From Apostichopus japonicus (lineage: Eukaryota > Echinodermata > Holothuroidea > Aspidochirotida > Stichopodidae): a DNA stretch of 64,000 nucleotides. Positions 13,463-23,985 of the stretch are shown here, one piece after another. Numbering within the stretch: position 1 is the stretch's first letter; the number at the start of each line of letters is the position of its first letter. The stretch is taken from contig NC_092567.1 in the NCBI RefSeq assembly GCF_037975245.1, positions 15,082,876-15,146,875 of the forward strand, in the 5' to 3' direction. The notes under the pieces were generated by a model. That model had not been told where the DNA came from. It saw only the letters and a list, made by a program, of their open reading frames with translations, and ran no database searches. The translations under genes and the position numbers were made by a program.

Positions 13463-16400
13463 ATTTGTAAATATATATTATTATTATTATTATTGTTATT
13501 TTTTTTTTATTATTATTATTATTTATTATTATTGTTTTTATTATTTATTATTATTATTATTATTGTTTAAAACTGCGTTTTCAACATATTATATGTGGAA
13601 CAATCGGTATGCTGGACACAGACCTGTTCATAGTACACATATACCATGGTTACAGCCTTGTTGCGGTCAGTCAATTGATATACAATCTGTACGAACCTCC
13701 ATATTAATTTTCTGCCATTTGATAGCAATCTCTTGATAATATTGTGCTGAGAATTGTTTTTACAATCAAACAAGAAATACTCACCCGACAGAAATGGATT
13801 TCTCGAAAATGACGTAACAGCTGCGGCGGTATATTGTGCAGCGACGGTGTGATGATGATGGTGATGATCGGGGAAAGATCGCGGTGTGGTGATAGATAAA
13901 GGCGTTTCGTGACTGCTAAAAGTATTAAAAACACTGGTACACGATGCGCTTGAAGCTGGATGTAAATCTGTGGGAAAAACAAAAGATAATTTAATGAGTC
14001 CCTGTGGGTGGATTGGGGAGGGGTTTGGGTGGGGGGTTGGGTTGGGTTGGGGGGGCTTTTGTCACGTGATGCATAAGGGTAAATAGGATAGGATAAGATG
14101 TTGGCGTTACGATGCTCCGATATCATTCTGGTTACAGTTTATCATTTATGGACGTGTTTCGATGTTAGCCATGCATGGACTTTGGGCTGGTTTTATAAGT
14201 CGGAATAGACACATACATGATGGAGGGTTGTGTTGGTGTAACTGACAATCCGAAAATAAAACTGGACAGGATACTGACGTCACTCATTAACCTGCACACC
14301 CTTACACTCACCCACCCCTCCCGCCTCGCCGTACCAATAACTGGAAGGGGATTCGATGAGACAAAGACAGGGCCACACATTCTGTGCTCTGTCCATTGAG
14401 CCATCCATTGTTAGCTAGAAAATAAATGCATCACAGTACTATATATGTAAACGCTACAATCCAATTCACCCGTCCAGCGACAAGAAATAGCCCCCCCCCC
14501 CCAAAAAAAAAAAAAAAAAAAAAAAAAGATTAAAGAACGTTGCGCTCTCGAAACTGATTTGCCGATCAGCAGTTTTGTTTTGTCATAAAAAATTGCCCAG
14601 TAAAAACTTTTCATGTTTAACCCTGTTTTCATACCTCAAACTTTTGTTTGACAACCTAATAAGACGACTAAACGTATCGCCCTAGGTCAAAATTTTTATT
14701 TGAAGCCATACCGAACACAAAAGTTAGTTTATGTCTGATTAAAACCTGATCTGTTCGTCTTGTATGAGAAACTGTTCGGTGTTATTTTTGTCTTTGTAAT
14801 AATACGTCCGAACATTTGTCCCAGATTTTCAGTTACGATCTAAATTCCATATTTTATTACCTTTATATTTCTTCTTCTTACCTGACTTTCATTGAAACGA
14901 TGTTTCTTTGATATCAACGCAAATGATATCTGAATATTTTTTTGAGCGCGCGAGATCTTAGATTGCGTCAGTTTAACAAGGTGACCGCCGCACGTCTTGA
15001 CACGTGGCTGACACGCGGCAAGTCCCTGACCACTTATTAGAAATCTCGGACAAACAGGGGAAGGCCAGGTTTTAACCTCTTTACGTTCGTACTTAATATA
15101 TTAAAATACCCCACATTTGTCCAAATTATGATCCAGTTTCGACAAAATATTAGCTTCTCATTTTTCATGTTCGGTTGTGAGCGCAATTTGTCTTATTATA
15201 CTTTGGGGAGAAATTAAAGAACTGGGTAGTTGTCATTTTACCTCGTAATCGTGTAAATGAGAGGTTTGACGTGTGCATGATATAGTTCTGTGAGTTTTAT
15301 AAAAACCACTATCGTTTGACGAGACGTGATTGGTCGATTAAAATCACCTAATTAATACGTAGTAGAAACCCTTTTGATAACTCGCGCGACGCTTCGTCTT
15401 ACAACAAAACCACGAATTAATTGAAGTTTAATCTGAGAAGAAGCTCTAACGGATTAATATTATATATTGTGGACTGGTTCCTCATGATAATGTGACATTA
15501 ATTGTATTAGCCTTCCATTGCCGTTAAGGCAAAACGTGTCGTTACAATTGAAACCATGGTTACTAAAAGTTGGTATAAATATGCAAAACAATGAATAATA
15601 CAAAGCAAGATTTTTTTTTCTCTCTCTCTGCTCGGTGGGCGTCCCAAGGTCGTCATTAATCATACCGACGCAAATAGCTCGACACACAATGAAGCTCACT
15701 GCAACTTTGTAAACAGTCGGGCGATTAACAATGATTTAGAATGTCTTTAACGCGGGCCTATACTATATACGCACGTGTAATAAAGGCAGCAGATCAATAC
15801 ATTGAAGGCAAGATTATAACATTTTTCGATGGTGAACAGCTTTGATATTCATGATTCCGGCCAAAATAAAAGGGGGGGGGGCGGGAGTAGAAGATAAGGA
15901 TCAAAATGTAGTAGGTCTGTAGACAAATGTGTTCTATACATGTTACCATTATGTTCACCATGGTAACCATCCAATGCTTTGTGAACAATCGCACCTGGTG
16001 ATGTATTTGTTTTTCTGTATACCACATGCAAGTTCAATGCAGTTTTTTCCCCCCTTGTTTCTAATCTGGCTTTCGCGGCTTACGTGTTAACGGTAAAACA
16101 ACAATTATATAATCATAAATTTCGCTGAAATGCCTGCGTATATATGTATGTATGTGTCCTTTGGATGAGAGAGTATATATAGAAAGGCCGATTGGACATA
16201 ATAGAAGGCGGGGTGAATCACCGAACTAGGTTGTTTTCTTCCCTTTTTTTATCTCTGTAGGCGACTTATAAATGTTTTGTATTCAATGAATGGTAACCAT
16301 TTTCAACCACCTGGCCGTGTATTGAATACCACATAATATGACAATATTTTTTGTCTTATTACAACAACTAATTGAAGTAAAGAAAATATTCACACTTTTT

Positions 16401-19284
16401 TATCAATGAAAAGAAATACAATTTCTATAATAAATTTGTAATAAAGACATGTGCGAACGTTATATGAAAAATAAAAATGCCATCATATATGGCTATATAT
16501 GAAGAAAGGTGAATGACTTGTAGTTGTATATACTTTATGGTTGGTTGGGGTGGGGGAGGGGGTGGGGAGGGTGATTCGTTTTTCATAGTAAATTTACATA
16601 TGAAAAATATTTAGTTTTTGTATTTTTATATTTAGTTCGAAGGTTCTGTAGCATATGTATCTATTCAATTGATGTGAACTATTTTGCTTCTTTAAACATT
16701 CAACTTCGTAAATAGGTTTTCTATATATATTTTTTCACATTACGGGATTTAGTTGAAATTTGTTTGAAACTTTAAGAAACTTTTACATATTCATAGAAAT
16801 ATATGAACAGTTAAGCAAATACTAGTCTATATAAATTAGGTCTTATTAGTAAAAAAAAAAGAGGTTAAATATCGGTTAATTTTCTTTACTTTTTCATAAT
16901 TTAAACCCTTCTGCCATTGTCATTTAATTTGATTGTTTTCATAGATGGTCATTGGTATATTAATTTTATAGTCAAAGACTAGTATACAATATATTATATC
17001 CATATATTTGTCATATAAATAAAAAAGAATCATTTACTCTAATGTCGATTGAAATCGTTCAATCTATAGCATATGGGTCTGACGTGTTCTAAATTTAAAT
17101 GTCAAATTCCTTGATTCGATTTTATTCAAATACCCAAATGAAAACAACAATAATAATAACATCATAATTATATTACAAATTGATTCAAATGGCTCGATAA
17201 ATTAATCATACATATTCATGTTACAAATTTACATAAATAACCATTCATCATTGGTATTTGTGTTATGACATGTTTATTCATAGTGAAAAGATACAGGCCA
17301 AGGTTTTAACGCGATGTTAAAAGTAAAGAATCTTTTTATTTCTTTCGTAAATAGTGTACAAACTGACTTTAACTTTTTCTGTGGCAACTATAAGACAAAA
17401 AGAAAATTTAAATAGTTGATTGGAATCATTTAGCTAACACGAAAGTCCAAATATTAATTTCTGCGTTTATTTATTTGTATAATTTTAGGCATATCGATCA
17501 CTAAATATTCATGGACTGTCAGAATTGTTGCTCTGATTTCCTATTAAATTAAACATACAATTTTATTATTATTAAAAACACTCTCTCTTTCATGTCGTAT
17601 CAGTAAATTAATTGTAATATGAAAAATCAAATTGAGTGATAATCATACTTCTTATAAACAATCTAAACAAAAATCATATTTTTTTTTATTATATATACCG
17701 TTTTATTCATTTTTTTTAATATTCTTGTTGGTACTTGTAAGTAATAAATAGTGATAATTAACAAAAAAATAACCACGATTTTATTATTTTAAAAATAGGC
17801 TATATTTGTCAACAAAACATTTTCGTTTCGTTTGAAGTGTTTTTTTGCTGTTGTTTGGACATTATAAGAGTTATATAATATTTCAATTTTATATTAATAT
17901 ACAGACCGTATCACCTTAAATATGGAATAACCTGCCCCGCCTGTTATAGCTAAAGTTCGATATTTGCGTTAATTTGATGCTTATTATTATAAATTATTTA
18001 ATCTCGTTAACGATTTCAAGACAACTATATCATTTGTCCTTTCTTTATAACAACAAAAAGACCAAACCGAAAAATCAATCTGATTGTGAACTCAAACACG
18101 ATTATTCTACATAGCCTCTTAGGTTAGACTTGTAATTTTTTTTATATATTAATAATGATATTTTATTAATTTATTTTATATAATGAAGGTAGTCTCTTTC
18201 AAAAAATGGAGAGTGATAAATCCAGCAGCCATTTATAATTATGGAAAAAATATGGTTTAATTTATTTCACAACTAAAACGTCAACTTTGTGTCACTCTAA
18301 GTAGGAATTTTTACATTTATTTTGGATAAGTTTTGAATTTTGATGCTGTGTTATATGAAAATACCATAACATTACAGTTCATTGGAAAGATTAAGTATAT
18401 TATATTTAAGGTAATCAAGAAACTTATGACATTGATTTTTTTTGTTGAAAAAATTTAGATTTCTTTTACCTTGTTATTAATACTATTGTCTGGGCGACCA
18501 AATTCTTAGAATGGATTAAAATCATGAACTTTTCGCAAATTAACGTTCATTTGTTGAAATTTTTTCTACAAGATCGTCTCTAAATATGATGTAGAGGAAT
18601 TTTACTTTTCGTATTGATAAACTTGCGGTTTGGTTGGCTTCCCTAAAATTGGTTTGGTGACCAGATGCAATTTATTATTGAGTTTTTTTTATGTTAAAAG
18701 ATAATATTTTGTAAATTTAATTTTCAAGGAAATAAGTTTTACATACCTTTGACTTTGATGTCATCTGTCTTTGCCAAAATATTGTGAATTCCAAATTTCA
18801 AATTGTCCGCATTATGAGCATGCTCGTTCGGAGATTCTCGGCTATTCGGACTTCGTTCGGCTGCTCGTACCTCATTGTCTCTGTCTTCGTCGTGTTGTCG
18901 TATGCAGTGGCACGTAGAACACGAGGAAGGGTGTCGTGGGATCGGTTTATGGACGGGCGTCGATTCCGAGGCAAGAATATCCTTTATACTGAACGCGGGC
19001 ACCACTGGAGGGACGCGGGGTGGTGAGGGATGGGAACGACCCCGCAGGTCGACTAGTCCACGGTGCAACTCCGCTAGAGAGGGTTGGCATGGAAACTGGT
19101 GCCGAAACACCAGACTGTGCAGATGAGGCAACTTGTCGGTATCATTCGTGCCGTGTCGGTACATATTCGGGAACAAATGCGGTAACGAACGAGGGGGTAA
19201 TAATCCACTCATTTTCTTCCCAAATTCGATTCCTCTAGTGTGAGAGATTTGCCCAACTGTATCCAAGGCTGTCATCCCGTACAT
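9826..19284 (-). CDS. Dbx: Dbx-class homeobox transcription factor, four coding exons (gene span)
   Basis: Sequence-specific nuclear DNA-binding protein; vertebrate Dbx proteins pattern ventral neural progenitors and act largely as repressors (family knowledge). Coding exons on the minus strand are 19284-18747, 13967-13785, 13310-13105 and 10179-9826. Each junction is AG/GT, the phases fit, and they join to 426 codons plus a TAG stop. The homeodomain is residues 266-325 (R5, F8, L16, F20, W48, F49, Q50 and N51 all present), preceded by the family motif VPGTFPWP and followed by WRNSKERELLSSGG and NPDLSDVG, all diagnostic of Dbx. Two eh1-like Groucho-binding motifs occur: FSIKDIL (98-104) and FGIHNIL (164-170). 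A six-His run sits at 214-219, and the C-terminus is acidic. Vertebrate DBX1 is about 335 aa, so this protein is longer. Introns are 4,779, 474 and 2,925 bp. The start could be Met25 (19212), which has a better Kozak context. Very confident in identity. Confidence 0.95.
11639..11661. repeat. Short (TA)n in Dbx intron 3
   Basis: About 11 TA units shortly before the MITE at 11704. Confidence 0.85.
11704..11929. mobile_element. MITE copy 1 (TTAA-flanked) in Dbx intron 3
   Basis: Same family as the element at 40045-40287, alignable along nearly its whole length. The left end is TTAA then AGGTTGTCAGTATAGG; the right end is CCAATACAGCATATCA then CTAA, so one target copy has decayed. It has an internal perfect hairpin AATTATAGC-AC-GCTATAATT (11725-11744). 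It lacks a 17-bp segment present in the other copy. There is no coding capacity, so it is non-autonomous. TTAA targets are typical of piggyBac-type transposases; the superfamily is inferred. Confidence 0.7.
12759..12855. repeat. (TA)n microsatellite in Dbx intron 3
   Basis: About 97 bp of TA repeats with one TTAA interruption near 12780, followed by a G9 tract. Confidence 0.9.
13105..13310 (-). CDS. Dbx: Dbx coding exon 3 (PGTFPWP motif and homeodomain residues 1-44)
   Basis: 206 nt: two bases of codon 241 and 68 codons, ending DSQ at a CAG/GTAAGT donor; the acceptor is TTATCCTTAG. It reads APSSVIPVPGTFPWPG, then RGKPRRGMLRRAVFSD and the first two homeodomain helices, ending KLAAKLGLKDSQ. 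This is near-identical to vertebrate DBX1 over the same span. One visible difference is Lys-Lys at homeodomain 18-19, where mouse has Lys-Met. The intron splits the homeodomain between residues 44 and 45, a position shared by many ANTP/NK-like homeobox genes. Confidence 0.95.
13396..13566. repeat. (TA)n(TG)n and (TTA)n microsatellites in Dbx intron 2
   Basis: (TA)n 13396-13446, (TG)n to about 13462, then imperfect (TTA)n/T-rich sequence to 13566. They fill over a third of the 474-bp intron and create a spurious Tyr/Ile-rich open frame. Confidence 0.9.
13785..13967 (-). CDS. Dbx: Dbx coding exon 2 (Ser/Thr/His-rich linker)
   Basis: 183 nt: two bases completing codon 180 (Asp), 60 full codons, and one base of codon 241 (Val). 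The acceptor is a T-rich tract ending CCCACAG; the donor is GGTGAGT. The only low-complexity coding feature is a run of six histidines (codons 214-219) after SFPD, followed by an Ala/Thr-rich stretch and FSRNPFLSV, which leads into the conserved PVPGTF motif of exon 3. Vertebrate DBX1 has FPYFEGSFQPFIRSSYFP here, so this linker is poorly conserved. The call rests on splice sites, phase continuity and position. Confidence 0.85.
14163..14406 (-). mobile_element. tRNA-derived SINE in Dbx intron 1
   Basis: On the minus strand it begins with an A-box-like TGGCTCAATGGACAGAGC (14386-14403), followed about 25 bp later by a degraded B box TCATCGAATCC (14349-14362) and a tRNA-unrelated body. The A box is near-perfect and the B box is decayed, so this looks like an old copy. 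It reads as a short open frame by chance. A TGACGTCA palindrome lies inside (14275-14282). Confidence 0.55.
14491..14527. repeat. C12 tract followed by A-rich tract
   Basis: A run of twelve C followed by about 25 A in Dbx intron 1. It may be a decayed retroposon tail or simple slippage. Confidence 0.6.
14940..15080. promoter_or_regulatory. GC/CpG-rich patch in Dbx intron 1, candidate enhancer
   Basis: Within very AT-rich intron 1 this stretch is GC-richer and holds GCGCGCGAG, a CACGTG E-box (GACACGTGGC), a repeated GACACG/TGACACG and AAGGTGACC. A similar smaller patch at 15300-15400 contains GTGATTGGTCGATTAAAATC and CGCGCGACGC. The composition contrast suggests constrained or regulatory DNA; no conservation data are available. 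Confidence 0.25.
15400..18746. other. Remainder of Dbx intron 1, AT-rich, no exon seen
   Basis: About 3.3 kb of strongly AT-rich intron with many TAATTA/ATTA cores, a G-rich patch near 16550 and no coding signal. The homeodomain-type sites could matter for regulation but are expected at this composition. Confidence 0.5.
18747..19284 (-). CDS. Dbx: Dbx coding exon 1 (N-terminal repression region)
   Basis: Encodes residues 1-179 plus the first base of codon 180 and ends at a GTATGT donor. It carries the eh1-like motif FSIKDIL and the Dbx-typical NLKFGIHNILA, the counterpart of LKFGVNAIL in vertebrate DBX1. Start choice: the first ATG (19284) has C at -3. Met25 (ATG at 19212-19210) sits in GAAAATGAG with A at -3 and begins MSGLLPPRSLP, which resembles the vertebrate N-terminus (Met, then GLLAPP). 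I therefore favour 19212 as the true start, which gives 402 aa. The frame stays open to 19284, and the extra 24 residues have no family resemblance that I can see. Local GC and CpG are higher than in the introns. Confidence 0.88.
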
Positions 19285-19494
19285 TCGCGAGAAATGTATT
19301 CTCCAATACTAATCTGACGTAGATTACCGGATAAACGGAGTCGGGGCAAGGAAGAGGAAGAAGATAAAAAAAAATCACTCCAGCGCAGAACTTTTCCTCT
19401 ATTTCTCCTCCCGTGATTTTCTTCAACCTTTTCTTTTAGAGAGTAAAACAAACTTCTGCAAAAAAAAGTCACGCGAATTCCCTTGAGCCGCGAC

Positions 19495-19620
19495 TCCCTA
19501 TCTGTGTTAAGTGCAAAACTGGTTTCTATAGCTACCTGTGACTGACGTTCACTATCCGACCAATACGGATGAGGCCACGCCTCCGTAGTATCGCTTCAGC
19601 CAATTACAAAATACCTGATC
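19495..19620 (-). promoter_or_regulatory. Candidate Dbx core promoter
   Basis: On the gene strand, going toward the start codon, there are: inverted CCAAT (CCAAT on + at 19600-19604); a GC/KLF-like GGAGGCGTGGCC (19573-19584); a second inverted CCAAT (19560-19564); and TATAGAAA (about 19524-19530). A start site near 19.50 kb would leave a 5' UTR of about 215-290 nt. Spacing fits a CCAAT/TATA promoter, but there is no transcript evidence. Confidence 0.45.
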
Positions 19621-20860
19621 TAAAAGTAGGCGGCTCGATTTGTGGGATAATAGTTGAAGAGAACGTGCGCAAAGCTACTCAACTTGACAGTCAGAGGAAC
19701 TTTTATCGCTTCTTGAAATCAATGTTGTTTATAACAATCTAAGCAATAATCCATGAAGGTGAGACCTACTGGTGTTTGACAAAAAGCAAGAGAGAGATAA
19801 GGAGAGAGGTGGAGAGAGAGAGAAAAGATGGAACAGATTTGGCTTTCAATCTATAATATCATTTATAAAGGCGTATAAAAACTAATATAAGAGGTATAGA
19901 ATACAGACCTGTGATATAGCGTAACAAAAGCCTGTCTGTATGCTTACCGCAGGTTGATAGCATAGCGCTCAAGAGAGGAGTCATCTTGCGGTGGTAAATG
20001 TTAGCCAATCAAATCACATGAACGATTTATTGCGCTAGTGATCTTGCACCAAACGAGGCATTTGATTGGTTAAATGATCGCTTCGATCTTTAATTACAGA
20101 AATGATTGGAGATTTACGATTATCAGTTGTGATTAATGGAAATTATTTGCCGTTAGAAAGAAAGTGAAAATGGAGAGAGTTTTGGAATATTCAAATTCGA
20201 GGGAGAAAAGCTGCGTATGGGGTGGATGGGTGTATGCGTATTGATTTCCTCAGACAGAAAGACATCTTAAAAACCTACCGCGTAAGCAACGACGTATTTG
20301 TGTATGGAAGGCCCCCCATTTCCCCTACCCCTGCTTATCCTCAAAGCACAAAGTAGTCTAAAGATGAAGGTCTTCGAAAAGGAAGAAATATGAGAGTCTT
20401 AAGCAAAATAAAGAATAAGACACCGATACACGATTTGGTTGTTGGTAAATAAACAACAGAATAAATATCAAAAATTCTTTCTTGATAAGTACACTGATAA
20501 TAGTTAGACGAGATAACTTAATTATCAGTCTAATTGAAACAGAAAATTTGTAAAACAAGAAAAGTAATTATAATTGCTACTTGTTTTTAGTTTCTTTTCT
20601 TTATGTGATATTTCTTAAAATGAGAACTTAAACTACATACTCCAATATTGTAAGGCATGTAACATTAAAATAAGAATTAAACTTCCATAAGAATTATTTA
20701 AATTCACTAAAACAAAATAGTTAAAATAGGTAAAAGTAGATACCGCTCTCTTGACCCCGCCCCCCCCCCCCCCTCGACAACGGTGTTGACTGCGTTGACC
20801 CAGTTTTATTATTAAAAAAGCGTAACTTTTAGTGAATGAATGAATGTATACATGCATGAT
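19621..20860. other. 5' flank of Dbx, no further gene seen
   Basis: Contains a GA-rich patch (19785-19830), the inverted CCAAT pair and a C14 tract near 20760. No coding exon recognised. Confidence 0.4.
20003..20071. promoter_or_regulatory. Inverted CCAAT/TGATTGG element pair upstream of Dbx
   Basis: AGCCAATCAAAT (20003-20014) and ATTTGATTGGTT (20060-20071) form an 11/12 inverted repeat with a 45-bp spacer. Each arm overlaps a CCAAT box and a TGATTG Pbx-like core. It lies about 0.5 kb upstream of the proposed start site. The role is inferred. Confidence 0.35.
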
Positions 20861-21392
20861 GAACGAATGAACGAACGAACGAACGAACGAACGAACGAAC
20901 GAACGAACGAACGAACGAACGAACGAACGAACGAACGAACGAACGAACGAACGAACGAACGAACGAACGAACGAACGAACGAACGAACGAACGAACGAAC
21001 GAACGAACGAACGAACGAACGAACGAACGAACGAACGAACGAACGAACGAACGAACGAACGAACGAACGAACGAACGAACGAACGAACGAACGAACGAAC
21101 GAACGAACGAACGAACGAACGAACGAACGAACGAACGAACGAACGAACGAACGAACGAACGAACGAACGAACGAACGAACGAACGAACGAACGAACGAAC
21201 GAACGAACGAACGAACGAACGAACGAACGAACGAACGAACGAACGAACGAACGAACGAACGAACGAACGAACGAACGAACGAACGAACGAACGAACGAAC
21301 GAACGAACGAACGAACGAACGAACGAACGAACGAACGAACGAACGAACGAACGAACGAACGAACGAACGAACGAACGAACGAATGAATGAAT
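20861..21392. repeat. (GAAC)n tetranucleotide array
   Basis: 128 uninterrupted GAAC units (20869-21380), edged by GAAT variants. A four-base unit without stop triplets is open in all six frames (Thr-Asn-Glu-Arg on +, Phe-Val-Arg-Ser on -), so the 190-275-residue frames here are artefacts. Confidence 0.98.
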
Positions 21393-21499
21393 ACACAAAA
21401 ACTCTGTCGACGTTTTGAAAAGATTTTCTTAGTCGTAACGTTCAAGTCTGTTCCCCTCATATTGGGACAGTGAGATATCTATTATATAGTCTTGTTTAT

Positions 21500-21700
21500 T
21501 CTTTGAAAGCAATGACTTTTAGTCCAAAATGTTAGCATTTAAAAGCTTCTCAAAAGCACTTTATCTAGGAATTTGACCCTCCAAATTATTCCGAGATATT
21601 AAGGACTGTTTACATATGGAAATGTTATTTTCAGGTACATGACTGTATACTCTGAATAATCTTTATAGCTGTTACTTTATAAATCCTGGCATTTTTATAT
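21500..21700. mobile_element. Possible degraded third copy of the TTAA MITE
   Basis: The stretch about 21545-21606 (TCAAAAGCACTTTATC, then CTCCAAATTATTC, then TTAAGGACTG) tracks the middle of the 40045 element (TCAAAAGTACTTTCCTGG, CTCCAAATTGTTC, TTAAGGGAAC). Ends are not recognisable, so bounds are approximate. Confidence 0.35.
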
Positions 21701-23985
21701 TTTTTTTTATTATAATTACCGAAATGATACGCAACATTATTATGAGTGATGTAATAATTAGTAAGTGAATAAGCATTTCTTTACTCAGTTAGGACAATTG
21801 TTTTCGTTCGGTGCCCTCAAATAATTGTGAAATTGCCTCAATATTCCTCAATTTCTAAGCACTAACACTTTAAAATAAACATGTTGCTTGTATTGACATC
21901 AACGCGGCTTACATATGGAGCGTTCAGAGACTGAACGACCAAATTCGAAGTTTCTGTCTGTTGTTGAGCAAAAACGCCCTCTATTTTGTTAGTATTTGGA
22001 AACACGTCGATTTGTTTCCGCAAACCAAAATTGACAATCCAGTTTTCTTTCTTAAACCATTTCTTGGGATATTTTAATTCCTTTTGAATGATTTTGCAAG
22101 TAACGTTTCTTTTAACACTGCACGTACTTTTTTTAAAATAAAATCATGGCACTTTTTTTATATAAAAATTTACTTTCCATCAAGGTTCTATATGGTTTGA
22201 CTGAAAAGATCGCTCTTACGAAATCGGGCCCCAAAAACATTTGGGCAATATTTCTCAGTCCCAAAAAAATTGTCTCTTTTCTTTCATTCGATTCATACAA
22301 ATTGTTAAACGCAATTTTACAACAAGAAAAGTAACAGGACATTACTATGAAGTAATTAAATCTCGCCTTTCAAGGAAATCCTTGCCGAAAATATAGCCTC
22401 TTATACCGTATACACCGTGCAGATTGTAAGGCGAATATTTCTCGCATTTTGGCGCCATTTAGTCCACCGTCATGTGTCGTCTGCTACTTCTCCTATTGGG
22501 CATAATCTAATTACCTTGATTTTTTCTACTTTTGTGAACTTTACAGCAAATGTCATGTGACAAGAATATTCCTTCAAAATCAGTCCTTTTTCTTTAAAAA
22601 AAAAAAAGTCAATTCCAAAAAGTAGATCAACTAAGTATAATGATGGAAATAAGATGATTTTTTTTTAAAATTTGTATTATTGATTTTATTATTGATTTAT
22701 TTTTGTTTTCGATAATGTGGAATAACTCCAGTACAGTAGCCCTATGCACAGTGATATCCGCCATATTGTTTAATAAAACTTTTATGACAAATCGAGTAAG
22801 TATGAATTGGCTTAAGATTTAATTATTGTGCGATTTTTTTTCCTCACTTTTCGCAATTCTGCCGCGATTTTGTATATAATTGATGTATTTTAAAGATATT
22901 ACAATTAAGATAATATACTTATTTAATTTCCATCAGAACTGGCGGCAGACGGAATTAGCCCTGCTATATGAAACATGATTTTTTTTTTCCTTTTAGAAAT
23001 TTCTCACGAAATGATTCTGTTTTAGAAGTTCACTTCAGCGTATATTAATAATGTTTCAGTCTTCTTATAGGCTAATCTTTTTTTTTTTCGGTCAAGACTA
23101 AAAAATATGTTTATATATAGATATTATATATAAATTAAACATATATATTAAAATTGACAATTTCACCCAATTTTGGTGATAATCCCTCTAGGCTCGTCTG
23201 TTAGGCTGTCTGCACGATACACAGCGGGATACGAGCTACATAATACCCTTACTTTATTATTTAAGTCACAATTGAACGTAGCTTACTACGTCACAGGAGG
23301 TGTCACAAGATCATATACGGTGATTAAGATTAAATATTTGGTGGGACGTTAAAATATGATAATCATTTCAGGAACATATTTTGATCACATTAATTCTTCT
23401 GCTTCTCATTTGTTATGAAAGAAATGAAGTATAATAAACGATGGTTTTTAAAAAAAAAAAAATTTTATATAAAGAATATATATATATCACGTGACACATC
23501 ATACATTAACGTCATTAATTTTTATCCCCATAATGAGGTGTAAGTTATCAAATACGAAAGTAGTTAATAAGAAGAAAATAAAAGAACAGAAGAAGACGTC
23601 TGGTTATAAGATTTTTAAATCTTAAGCAGCTTATTTATACATATTTAATCGGTATTTTGAAATATTTGGATTAATCAAATTAGGGCATTATAATCTTTTA
23701 AGCCTATTTAAAGAGATTAGATATATAGATCAAACGTATCTGCTGATACAGCCGACATATTTTTTTTCTCGCACCAGAAGAAATGTAAGCAGCCAGTAAT
23801 GAAGGCCTATACAAGTATAGCTCTGACAAACTTGCGGCCCATACTTCCGTCTACAGGACTAATATTAAAATCGGCTTTAGCGAAATGAAAATTTGTTCCC
23901 CTTTATCCATTCAGGACACCTTATAAAAGAAGAACTTTTGTGGCTTGCTCTACAATTACCTCAGTTTGTTCTTTGACGAGAACAT
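21700..23985. other. Non-coding, no gene seen
   Basis: AT-rich. A perfect small hairpin CGTTCAG-AGA-CTGAACG lies near 21922-21938 and a CACGTG near 23488. Confidence 0.4.

Noticed and set aside
14165-14404. 79-codon minus-strand frame
   Set aside because: It is the tRNA-derived SINE in Dbx intron 1.
20633-21460. 275-codon Phe-Val-Arg-Ser repeat protein and its counterparts in other frames
   Set aside because: Pure translation of the (GAAC)n array, which has no stops in any frame.
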